Assembly (NCBI GenBank): GCA_030612185.1
Contig: JAUWOI010000002.1
Location: forward strand, 1 to 31,633
Origin: Anaerolineae bacterium
GTDB lineage: Bacteria; Chloroflexota; Anaerolineae; B4-G1
Direction: 5' to 3'
DNA: 31,633 nucleotides
Shown here piece after piece: positions 1 to 7,100 of the stretch; position 1 is the stretch's first letter, and each line of letters begins with the position of its first letter. Under the pieces are notes generated by a model. It ran no database searches and was not told the origin of the DNA. It saw only the letters and a list, made by a program, of their open reading frames with translations. Made by a program: the position numbers and the translations under genes.

Positions 1-47
1 CCCCACACTCCCACACCCCCATACTCCGACACAGATGAGGAATAAAG

Positions 48-827
48 ATGCTGGTGCGAACGCTGATTGTTGACGACGAACCCCCGGCGAGGGAGAGGCT
101 CAAGCGGCTCCTTTCGGGCATCAAAGGGGTGGAACTCATCGGCGAGGCCGAGAGCGGCGTCCAGGCGGTGGAGATGATCGAAACCCTACTGCCCGACCTG
201 GTGCTGCTGGACATCCAGATGCCGGGGCTGGACGGCTTCGGGGTCATCGAGGCGCTGGCGGACCCGCCGCCGGTCATCTTCGTCACCGCCTACGACGAGT
301 ACGCCATCCGCGCCTTCGAGGTCAGCGCGCTGGATTACCTGCTCAAGCCCTTCAGCCGAGAGCGGCTGGAGAAGGCGATGCGCCGCGCTCAGCAAGCGCT
401 GGCCGAGGAGCACGACCTTGGCGTGATCCCCGCCGAACGCTTTGCGACTCAACTCGCCCCGCTGTTGAAGAACCTGGCCACCCAGGGGCACTATCTGACC
501 CGGATGGCGGTGCGCGACTATGAGAACGCCCGCATCCGCGTGCTGGACGTGAGCGAGGTGGACTGGATCGGCGTCGAGGAGGAACAGGTGATGGTAAACG
601 TGGGGGACCGGGCCTACCCCGTCCGCCGCACGCTGGCCGAACTGGAGGCGCGACTCGATCCGGCCCACTTCTTCCGCGCCCACCGCTCTGCCATCGTGAA
701 TCTAGACCGGGTGCAAGAGGTCATCCCCTGGTTCAAAGGGAGCCACAAACTGCGGCTGACCACCGGCGCGGAGGTTGAACTGAGCCGGGCGCAGGCACGG
801 GCGCTAAGGGGGCTTCTCGAGTGGTAG
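48..827 (+). CDS. LytTR-family response regulator (LytR/AlgR type)
   Basis: Two-component response regulator of 259 aa that should bind DNA through a LytTR domain after phosphorylation by a sensor kinase. The receiver domain covers about residues 3-120: acidic pair D9/D10, phosphoacceptor D55 in LVLLDIQMPG, switch residue T80 in FVTAYDEY and K100 in the LLKPF motif. A linker follows, then a LytTR domain at about residues 150-258 with the usual FFRAHRSAIVNLD core. An AGGA-type ribosome site lies about 7 nt before the ATG. Members of this family usually sit next to a LytS-type or 7TM histidine kinase; none is present downstream, so the partner may lie before base 1. Length and motifs are normal for the family. 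The target genes cannot be read from the sequence. Confidence 0.95.
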   Translation: MLVRTLIVDDEPPARERLKRLLSGIKGVELIGEAESGVQAVEMIETLLPDLVLLDIQMPGLDGFGVIEALADPPPVIFVTAYDEYAIRAFEVSALDYLLKPFSRERLEKAMRRAQQALAEEHDLGVIPAERFATQLAPLLKNLATQGHYLTRMAVRDYENARIRVLDVSEVDWIGVEEEQVMVNVGDRAYPVRRTLAELEARLDPAHFFRAHRSAIVNLDRVQEVIPWFKGSHKLRLTTGAEVELSRAQARALRGLLEW

Positions 828-930
828 CCTCTCCTTGAACTATCATTTCGACGGCGTTGGGATGGAGTGAGCCCCCGGGTTTCTTGTGGCACAGCCGCAC
901 ACCTGGCAGGCTTTGCCACCAATGCGCGAG

Positions 931-958
931 TTGCCCTCTCTACAGAAGCGACTATACT
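931..958 (+). promoter_or_regulatory. possible sigma-70 promoter upstream of the 180-aa gene
   Basis: A TTGCCC -35-like box (931-936) is separated by 16 nt from TATACT (953-958), which overlaps a second TATACT. It lies about 100 nt before the ATG at 1067. The -35 matches only 4 of 6 consensus positions, so this is tentative. A short inverted repeat (CTCCAT/ATGGAG) lies between it and the gene. Confidence 0.35.
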
Positions 959-1066
959 ATACTTTGACCGTTCTTGAACCGCGCAATAAGAAACCCTTCT
1001 GGATAGTGTCCTCCATTGTGATGGAGAGGAAAGTCTGCTCGAGAATACCGACCAAAGGAGACAGCG

Positions 1067-1609
1067 ATGAATGAAACGACTCAAAACCAGATTATCGCCG
1101 ACCTGGCACGCGACGCAGTGGCCGAAATCGCCCCGCATGAGTTGCCTATGTTCCGGCTACAGAGCGAGGCGTATTTCAAAGATCCCGACAGTGCGTTCGA
1201 GGGCCACTCTGGCGGGGAGGACATGCTTGGCTTTGGTGCGGGAGCCGCCGCGGCATTCTTGACACCCGCCGTGTTGGCTGTGACGACCACAATCGTCAAG
1301 TTTGTCGCAGAGGAGGTCAAAGAATCTGCCCAAGATGAAGGTGCGGACCTCATCAGCGACATTGTCAAGAGAATGTTCAAGAAGTTCCGCCCTGAGGAGA
1401 AGAAGGAAGGCGAAGGCAGGAAAGACGAGAGCAAGAAGGACGAGGGCAAGAAAGGTGAAGGCAAAGAAGGACCGCTCCCGCTGACACCCGAGCAGTTGAA
1501 GAAGATTCGCGAACTGGCCTTCGAGCAGGCTCTCCAACTGAGACTCTCTGAAAACACGGCAGAAACATTGGCTGAGTCCCTGGTTGGAAGCCTGGTGGTT
1601 GACTTCTGA
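1067..1609 (+). CDS. hypothetical protein with hydrophobic segment and Lys/Glu/Gly-rich linker
   Basis: Protein of 180 aa that I do not recognise. An AAGGAG ribosome site 7 nt before the ATG supports the start. Residues 1-50 look soluble and helical; residues about 53-80 are Gly/Ala-rich and hydrophobic and could be a membrane segment or a buried helix. An amphipathic helix runs to about 108. A low-complexity charged linker of repeated Lys, Glu, Asp and Gly follows (about 109-134), and the protein ends in a second helical region of about 45 aa beginning LPLTPEQLKK. The segmented layout suggests an N-terminal domain tethered to a C-terminal interaction domain. It precedes the M48 peptidase gene by 148 nt on the same strand, so a functional link is possible but unproven. 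It is clearly coding by start signal and composition; no function is assigned. Confidence 0.75.
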   Translation: MNETTQNQIIADLARDAVAEIAPHELPMFRLQSEAYFKDPDSAFEGHSGGEDMLGFGAGAAAAFLTPAVLAVTTTIVKFVAEEVKESAQDEGADLISDIVKRMFKKFRPEEKKEGEGRKDESKKDEGKKGEGKEGPLPLTPEQLKKIRELAFEQALQLRLSENTAETLAESLVGSLVVDF

Positions 1610-1757
1610 TAGTCATAATCGAATCCGACAAGGCTTCCTCGGACGACGGGAGCCCATCGCGCCTGCACTGTACGCCCGTGCGGGTTTGTCAAACAGTATT
1701 GACCAAAGCCAGGATGCTTTGTGTTAAACTTCGTATAGTGGACGACTGGAGAGCCCT

Positions 1758-4007
1758 ATGTCCACCGACTCACAAACCGGCGTCCGTCCACCACGCTTGA
1801 ACCCGTTTGCCTTCCCCTCAGACACAGACTTCCGCTTCGCGCTGCTCATCGTCTCCGTGATCGGCGTCAGCCTGTTGATCTACTCCATGCTGTACAACAG
1901 GATCCCTGGTCTTTGGGAGCGCCATTGCACTAATGAGAAGCGATGCCAGGAAGCGGCCGCGGCAGCCCATCCTGGAGACTCTCCTGACGACTTATTTGCC
2001 AGGGGCGATGTTTTTTACCAATGCATGGCACCGGCCGATCGCATCCGGGCCGCGTGGATGCTCGGCGGTGTGGCGCTGTTGCTGGTTGTGGCCAGCCTGA
2101 TCTACTGGCTCTTGCCGGCCTGGAAAATCCGACGCGCTAAACTCGTGCCACTCAGCGCCGAGGACGCGCCGGAGGTCGTGGCTTGCCTGGCGGACCTGTG
2201 CCGTGAGACTGGGTTGTCCCAGTCCCCAGTTTTTGTGTGGAACCCGCTTAACCCGGTAAGCAGTGGGCTGGCGTTTGGTCACCTCGGGCGGTACTACGTG
2301 GCCCTGACCGGGGGCTTGGTCACGCAGTTCTACACCGACCGGCCCGCCTTCCGCGCTGTGATGTTACACGAACTGGCCCATCTGCGCAACGGTGACGTGG
2401 ACAAGACCTATTTCACCGTCGCCATCTGGCGGGCGTTCGTGGCTGCCGCTTTGGTTCCCTTTGTCGTTAGCTGGCCTCTTGCCGTTAGCCTGACCGATAA
2501 ACCCTGGGGCGACATTCTCAACGAGGGCTGGCGCTTGCTCGCCTTGGCCGCTCTGGTCTATCTGACCCGCAACGCCGTTTTGCGCGTCCGCGAAACGTAC
2601 GCCGACGTGCGCGCTTCGGTGTGGGATGGCCCGACGGGCGCGCTGCGCCGCGTGCTGGAATCCCTCCCGCACCCAAAGGGAGGCCGTTGGCGGAGTGTGT
2701 TACGAGTTCACCCTGACCCTGGCGAGCGTCGCCGCACGCTGGACGACACGGACCGGTTGTTCCAGATGGGCTTCTGGGATGCCTTTGGCACAGGCATTGC
2801 GGCTACGATTGCCTTTCAGAACGTTGACTTTCTGCTGCACCTTCTAATTCCGACCTCACAGGCTTTTTGGGGCCCACTGGGATCGGCACTGGTCTTTGCA
2901 CCTCTGGCAGTCGGCGTGGTGGGGTTGGGTGTGTGGCGCGGGACGTTCGCTGCGCTGGCGCGGGGGAAGTCGCCGCGCGGCTCAGGACAATTGGGACTCG
3001 GCCTGGGACTCGGAGCCATTCTTGGCCAGGCTCTGTCCTTCACTGCTTTCTATTTCTCAAGAAGCGGGTTGGCTTTGACTGGTTTGGCCCTTCTTGTTTT
3101 CGACGTTCTCTGGAATGGTCTCCTGCTGGTCAGCCTGTTTCTTTTCTTCCGCTGGATCGCAGTCGGAGCCTCGATCTGGCTGGAAGTGGCTGCTGCCGTC
3201 CGCTCGCCACGCCCGGCCTACCGGCTGGGCATGGTGATCGCAGGTGGGTTGTTGGCCGTGTGGCTCGCCGTCCTCTATTACATCTACAACGCCAGGGTGG
3301 GGAGCTCAATCCCTTTCTTCATCGAATCCACGCAAGAGATATTCGGCGTCGACCTGTCCGGTCCAAAAGGCATGGTTCTGTACGCTCTCGCGCCATTTGC
3401 AACCGTCGTTCTGAACCCGCTCAACTTCGTGGCGTTCGTCAGCCTGTGGACCTACCCGCTGGCAGCCTGGTTTTGGCGCGGACGGGTGGCCTCAGCGTCC
3501 GGATCAAGTTGGGCGTTTCTGGACCCGTCATCCCAGCCGCTGGTTTTGCCGCGCCAGGCCCCACTCCGCCCCGGCCTGGCCTTGACGGTTGGTCTGATAG
3601 GTGGAATGGTCTTCTGCATATTGTCGCTCATCATTAGCCTCGGATTGAACTTCGCAGGGTCCGAAATATTTGTGGCCTGGATGCTATTCGGGCAAGCCGC
3701 ACTGGCCGCACTGCTGCAGGCGGGCGTGGCAGCAGTAGTGGCGGGCTGGGTGGAGCGGTTGGGCGGACTGCACGGCCTCTTCGCTGCATTCGTCGCCGGC
3801 TGCGTGATGGCGGGAGGAGTGCTAGCCATTTACTGGCTGATGGCCGGGACAGAAGTTTTTCTTGCCTCATTTGCGGCCGCCTCCGATATCTGGTTTAAGG
3901 TCACCATAGTGATCAATGGTGGTACACTGCTGGCTCTGCCTACGGCGTGGGGTGTATCTGCGCTAGCGGGGCGGGTGCGCCAGGCAGCAGCAGCGAGAAC
4001 CAGATAG
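1758..4007 (+). CDS. M48-family zinc metallopeptidase with multi-pass membrane region
   Basis: Integral membrane protein of 749 aa with a peptidase domain of the M48 (HtpX/Ste24-like) type. Two hydrophobic segments (about 28-46 and 100-120) precede the catalytic part. The zinc site HELAH is at residues 204-208, followed by LRNGDVD; a likely third zinc ligand is E279 in RETYADVRA, the spacing seen in M48 enzymes. From about residue 300 the protein continues with roughly eight to ten further hydrophobic segments, giving a membrane domain much larger than that of HtpX (about 290 aa). The substrate is unknown; family members act on misfolded or membrane-associated proteins. A GGAG ribosome site lies 8 nt before the ATG. 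It could form a unit with the 180-aa gene upstream. Confidence 0.85.
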   Translation: MSTDSQTGVRPPRLNPFAFPSDTDFRFALLIVSVIGVSLLIYSMLYNRIPGLWERHCTNEKRCQEAAAAAHPGDSPDDLFARGDVFYQCMAPADRIRAAWMLGGVALLLVVASLIYWLLPAWKIRRAKLVPLSAEDAPEVVACLADLCRETGLSQSPVFVWNPLNPVSSGLAFGHLGRYYVALTGGLVTQFYTDRPAFRAVMLHELAHLRNGDVDKTYFTVAIWRAFVAAALVPFVVSWPLAVSLTDKPWGDILNEGWRLLALAALVYLTRNAVLRVRETYADVRASVWDGPTGALRRVLESLPHPKGGRWRSVLRVHPDPGERRRTLDDTDRLFQMGFWDAFGTGIAATIAFQNVDFLLHLLIPTSQAFWGPLGSALVFAPLAVGVVGLGVWRGTFAALARGKSPRGSGQLGLGLGLGAILGQALSFTAFYFSRSGLALTGLALLVFDVLWNGLLLVSLFLFFRWIAVGASIWLEVAAAVRSPRPAYRLGMVIAGGLLAVWLAVLYYIYNARVGSSIPFFIESTQEIFGVDLSGPKGMVLYALAPFATVVLNPLNFVAFVSLWTYPLAAWFWRGRVASASGSSWAFLDPSSQPLVLPRQAPLRPGLALTVGLIGGMVFCILSLIISLGLNFAGSEIFVAWMLFGQAALAALLQAGVAAVVAGWVERLGGLHGLFAAFVAGCVMAGGVLAIYWLMAGTEVFLASFAAASDIWFKVTIVINGGTLLALPTAWGVSALAGRVRQAAAARTR

Positions 4008-4020
4008 ACGGCGGAGGAGA

Positions 4021-4328
4021 GATGTCACAATCACTGTCGGCGAGATGGTCGTTATGCCGACCTCTCAGGCGCTAGTGGCCAAAATAGCGCCTGAGGATAT
4101 GCGGGGCCGCTACATATGGCGGTCTTTGGGTTCGGCTGGGTGATTCCGCAGGCCGTGGGGCCGCTTCTGGCCGGGTTGGTTATGGACAACGCCGACCCGC
4201 GCTGGGTGTGGTACGCCGCCGGGCTGCTGGGTCTGGTCGGAGCGGCGGCATTCGTCCTGCTGCGGCGTCGGTCCGAGCAGGCCGCAGAGAAGGCGGTCCG
4301 AGTGACCGAGGCCGTTGCTCCTGCTTGA
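4021..4328 (+). pseudogene. C-terminal remnant of a major facilitator superfamily transporter, frameshifted
   Basis: This stretch encodes the end of an MFS transporter but cannot make one. Reading from 4021, one frame gives TVGEMVVMPTSQALVAKIAP followed by EDMRGRY, typical of the cytoplasmic loop and helix near the C-terminal end of MFS proteins. At 4114-4115 two extra bases (AT) throw the frame. The next frame starts at ATG 4116 with MAVFGFGW and continues through two hydrophobic segments to a stop at 4328. Removing the two bases restores a continuous RGRYMAVFGFGW. The first two thirds of the transporter are absent: the M48 stop is only 13 nt upstream. A strong GGAGGAG site at about 4014 precedes an ATG at 4022 that opens only a 17-codon frame. 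The 70-codon tail alone is unlikely to be functional. Confidence 0.8.
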
Positions 4329-4345
4329 TGCAGGGATTGGAGGCT

Positions 4346-5617
4346 TCAGGGGCTTCCGACGTAAGGGATCGTCTGCGGCCCCTCCGGCAAGACACAGATG
4401 CGGGCATCGGGGCCGTAACAGGCCAACAACCCCGCCAGCGTCTCCTCAATCTGATGGCAGGGGCGGAGCAACGCAGCGCGTATTTCGCCGTCCGAAAGGT
4501 AACTGTTCTTGACGTAGACCGTGGCCCGGCACTGAACCCGCGCCTGCACGTGAGCCTCCCACTGATCCACCATCAAAAACCCCGGCCGCCGGACGACCTC
4601 CAGCAACGCCTGGGGACTATCGGCCATCTGCAAGATGTTCTTGTACTCCCCGTGATCTGGCACCCCGTCCCAGCACTCGGCCGCGATGATGATACTTCCC
4701 CCCTCGCGCACGACCTGCGCCGCCGCCGACATGCCCTTGACCGCCTGGTAGAGGTTCAGGTCGAGCGGATAGCCCGAGTTGGAGGTGATGACGACGTCGA
4801 AGGGCGCTTCCACTCGCACCATCGCCGCCTGGCGAACGGCGGCCGTCCCCGCCTGATGGGCCGGCTGCAAACTGCCTGCGTAGACGCCGGTGATGGCCCG
4901 CTCGCGGTTGAGCGCCACGTTGAGGAGGAAAGTGGGATCGGTCTTGAGCGCCACCTCCAGCATCTCGTCCCACACCGGGTTCCCGGCCGTCACGCCCCAC
5001 GTAGCGCCGGGGTGGTCGAGCATAGCCGCGCTGTGATTCTCCAGCACCAACCGGACACCGGCCACGCCGGGCAGGACCGCCTTGGGGCCGCCGCTGAAGC
5101 CAGCAAAGAAATGAGGCTCGATAAAGCCGGTCAGAATCTTCACCGTGGCCTCCGCGTAGGTGCGGTTGACGAGGATCTCGTGGCCGAAGCGCGTCTGTCC
5201 CAGATTGACCATCCCGCTCTCGTCCCAGGCGTCGTGCTGCACGATGCGGTAGTCATCCACGACGCCGTCTCCCAGCATGCCGCGTAGTTCCTCCTTCGTA
5301 TTGGAGCGGTGCATGCCTGTCGCGTTGATGAGCACGATCTGCTCGCGGGGGACGTGGCTCAGTTCCGCCAGCAGTGGTGGCAAGAGCCGGTCGTTTGGCG
5401 TGGGGCGGGTGATGTCGCTGAAGACGATGGCGACGGTATCATCTGGTTTCACCATCTCACGCAGCGGCGGGGTGCCCAGCGGTCGTCGTAGCGCCTGAAT
5501 GATAGCGGCCTCCTCATCAGACAGCCCCTCTACAAAGCGTGGATTCACCACAGTCACGTTTCGGTCGGGCAGATCCACCCACAACCCCTCACGTCCGTAG
5601 GCCAGTTTCACGCGCAT
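4346..5617 (-). CDS. LarA-like nickel-dependent lactate racemase family protein (DUF2088)
   Basis: Protein of 423 aa of the LarA family, which racemises 2-hydroxyacids such as lactate using a nickel-pincer nucleotide bound to a lysine. The residues known in Lactobacillus plantarum LarA are all found at a nearly constant offset: R71 in SDITRPTP, H103 in TGMH, H169, cofactor-binding K179 in GFSGGPK, nickel ligand H195 in ENH, and Q291/K294 in YQAVKG. Length is normal. A GGAGG site lies 5 nt before the ATG. The cofactor genes larB, larC and larE are not in this window, so they must be elsewhere or the protein uses another substrate; the family contains many non-lactate racemases and epimerases. 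It lies downstream of thyX on the same strand with an 80-nt gap holding an inverted repeat. The family call is firm, the substrate is not. Confidence 0.9.
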   Translation of the reverse strand: MRVKLAYGREGLWVDLPDRNVTVVNPRFVEGLSDEEAAIIQALRRPLGTPPLREMVKPDDTVAIVFSDITRPTPNDRLLPPLLAELSHVPREQIVLINATGMHRSNTKEELRGMLGDGVVDDYRIVQHDAWDESGMVNLGQTRFGHEILVNRTYAEATVKILTGFIEPHFFAGFSGGPKAVLPGVAGVRLVLENHSAAMLDHPGATWGVTAGNPVWDEMLEVALKTDPTFLLNVALNRERAITGVYAGSLQPAHQAGTAAVRQAAMVRVEAPFDVVITSNSGYPLDLNLYQAVKGMSAAAQVVREGGSIIIAAECWDGVPDHGEYKNILQMADSPQALLEVVRRPGFLMVDQWEAHVQARVQCRATVYVKNSYLSDGEIRAALLRPCHQIEETLAGLLACYGPDARICVLPEGPQTIPYVGSP

Positions 5618-5633
5618 CTCATCCTCCGTGTTG

Positions 5634-5673
5634 CGTGTTGCGTAAGAGCGCTAGGTACGAAATACGCAACACG
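5634..5673. repeat. inverted repeat between thyX and the larA-like gene
   Basis: Perfect 11-bp arms CGTGTTGCGTA (5634-5644) and TACGCAACACG (5663-5673) flank an 18-nt loop. The left arm overlaps a tandem GTGTTGC unit. No T-run follows on the minus strand, so it is more like a dispersed intergenic palindrome than a classical terminator of thyX. Confidence 0.6.
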
Positions 5674-5697
5674 TTTCTGTGTCTCGGGAACCCGTTA

Positions 5698-6333
5698 CTA
5701 TACACCCTCGAAGAAAGAGGGATACTTGGTTCTCAACTCTTCGCTCAAATCACCAAAGACACCTGGGGCAATGGGGTAAACGAGTTCGAGCATACGCACA
5801 CAGACGCCCCGAATTTCCCATTGAGCCGCAGGGGATATGCGAATCCTGAACACGTGCAGGAGTTGGCGGAAGTTCATCGTGACGACGATGTGGGTGACAG
5901 TCGCGTTCGGCAGCGCGAAGCGGGCATCTTCCTTGCGCACCCCCAGTTCCCGCAGCGCCTGATAGGTAGATTTGACCCCGTCGGCAAATTCATCCCAGAT
6001 CATTCTTGCCACCGGGTTCTCTGCAACAGCGGGAGGAAGCACCCACTCTGGATCGGACATTGAGACGTAGCGTTGACTTTCTTGCGAATACGAGGCTAAT
6101 CTGTGTCTGACGAGTTGATGACTTGCCGCTCGCGAAATACCGCTGATCTCGAACGTCGCGCTGGCGTGCTCGATGATGGATTCGTGCCCCTCGCGGATGC
6201 GCGCCCGCAGGAACTTGCCTGGATCGTCCCGCCCCTCGCTTCTGCAGCACACCCGCCCCGCATGCTCCAACAACTCCTCCAGCGTGCCGTCACCTCGCAG
6301 ATAGCGGGTGATGGCAATTAGTTCAACGTTCAT
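5698..6333 (-). CDS. thyX: FAD-dependent thymidylate synthase ThyX
   Basis: ThyX makes dTMP from dUMP using methylenetetrahydrofolate, NAD(P)H and flavin. The 211-aa protein has the ThyX signature RHRxxSxxxxSxR as RHRLASYSQESQR at residues 76-88, a helix rich in His/Glu before it (EGHESIIEH), and the C-terminal segment LPNATVTHIVVTMNFRQLLH with RISPAAQWEIR that forms the dUMP site. Length is normal. The start is placed at the ATG beginning MNVELIAITRY because GAGGAGG lies 8 nt upstream; a longer open frame extends to 6399 but runs through the palindrome at 6351-6382 and adds residues atypical for ThyX. The usual small hydrophobic residue in the NxRELLH motif is Phe here, a mild variation. Confidence 0.95.
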   Translation of the reverse strand: MNVELIAITRYLRGDGTLEELLEHAGRVCCRSEGRDDPGKFLRARIREGHESIIEHASATFEISGISRAASHQLVRHRLASYSQESQRYVSMSDPEWVLPPAVAENPVARMIWDEFADGVKSTYQALRELGVRKEDARFALPNATVTHIVVTMNFRQLLHVFRIRISPAAQWEIRGVCVRMLELVYPIAPGVFGDLSEELRTKYPSFFEGV

Positions 6334-6350
6334 CTCTTTGACCTCCTCGA

Positions 6351-6382
6351 GAAACCAGGTTTTTCGGAAAAAACCTGGTTTC
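6351..6382. repeat. palindrome with 14-bp arms
   Basis: Arms GAAACCAGGTTTTT (6351-6364) and AAAAACCTGGTTTC (6369-6382) with a 4-nt centre CGGA. It sits between the GNAT stop (6384) and the thyX start (6333) on the minus strand. It could end GNAT transcription, since the stem itself contains a T-run, or be a dispersed repetitive palindrome; only the structure is certain. Confidence 0.75.
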
Positions 6383-6383
6383 T

Positions 6384-7100
6384 TCATCCGGGCCGGCACA
6401 CGCCCTCACCGCCGAACTCCCGCGCGCCGGTGTCCACGTAACCGACTGCTTCGGTCAGCGCGATACTAGGCTCGTTCCTCTCGTTGGCAACGTAGAGTGG
6501 TTGCCTGCCCGAACGGACGACCCACGTCGTGCAGGCCGCCACCACTGCTTTGCCCCATCCGCGTCCCTGTGCAGCAGGCACAGTGCGGACAAACACCTCA
6601 GCGAAGTGGGGCGAAGCCCAGTTAAGCCCCGCTTCGGCAGCGATTTCCCCCTGTGAGCGGATGACGAAGCGCGGCCGCCCATCCAGGCCCTGCTCCGCTA
6701 CGACCAGCACGTTGATGGCAGGCTGGAAGCGGAACAGGTCAAGCCGGTAGACGCGGTTAGTTTTGGGCTGCTCGATATCCACAGTCTCTGCAACGGCGTC
6801 TTGCAGGTCCGGCGTCGTGATCAAGCAATAGGGACGGCCGGGGACAAGTGCCTGGCGCAGCAGTTCGACGCCCACGCGGGCATCCGGCGTGCGCAGCACG
6901 ACGGTCGGCTGGAACAGCCGCCGCCCGGTCTGGCAGACGGCGACGAAGCCATCCGCGTGACCGTCGGCGTCTTCGTGGATGTAGAGGCGGGTGCGCCGGG
7001 GGTCGTGGTAGAAGGCGTAGTAGATGTACAGCGCGTCAGAAGGCGCGGAGAAGTGCAACATAGGTCGCACTTTTAGACGCAGCCTCTCAAGGTCAGCCAC
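6384..7100 (-). CDS. GNAT-family N-acetyltransferase
   Basis: Predicted acetyltransferase of 238 aa. The C-terminal half carries the GNAT acetyl-CoA site: the strand FAEVFVRTVP followed by QGRGWGKAV (about residues 178-186, the Q/RxxGxG/A loop) and a helix ending AACTTWVV. The last part (PLYVANERNEPSIALTEAVGY) matches the usual motif B region. The N-terminal half (about 1-130) is a second alpha/beta region, as in two-lobed GNATs. A GTG at 7100 is chosen as start because GGGAGG lies about 8 nt upstream and the GTG overlaps the subtilase stop by 8 nt, pointing to translational coupling. A longer frame to 7226 runs inside the subtilase gene and is unlikely. ATG at 7061 is an alternative start. 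Substrate unknown. Confidence 0.8.
   Translation of the reverse strand: MADLERLRLKVRPMLHFSAPSDALYIYYAFYHDPRRTRLYIHEDADGHADGFVAVCQTGRRLFQPTVVLRTPDARVGVELLRQALVPGRPYCLITTPDLQDAVAETVDIEQPKTNRVYRLDLFRFQPAINVLVVAEQGLDGRPRFVIRSQGEIAAEAGLNWASPHFAEVFVRTVPAAQGRGWGKAVVAACTTWVVRSGRQPLYVANERNEPSIALTEAVGYVDTGAREFGGEGVCRPG

Noticed and set aside
1..47. C/A-rich short repeats (CCCACAC/CCCCATACTCC) before the response regulator
   Set aside because: Too short and too close to the edge to tell a microsatellite from chance; only the ribosome site is useful.
886..1074. 62-codon plus-strand frame before the 180-aa gene
   Set aside because: It covers the probable promoter and leader of that gene, has no family resemblance and overlaps its start.
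1699..1727. TTGACC with TGTTAA at 17 nt before the M48 gene
   Set aside because: The -10 matches only half of the consensus; not strong enough to list as a promoter.
4208..5287. 359-codon plus-strand frame
   Set aside because: It is antisense to the LarA-like gene, whose catalytic residues are all present; the plus-strand product has no recognisable features and no start signal.
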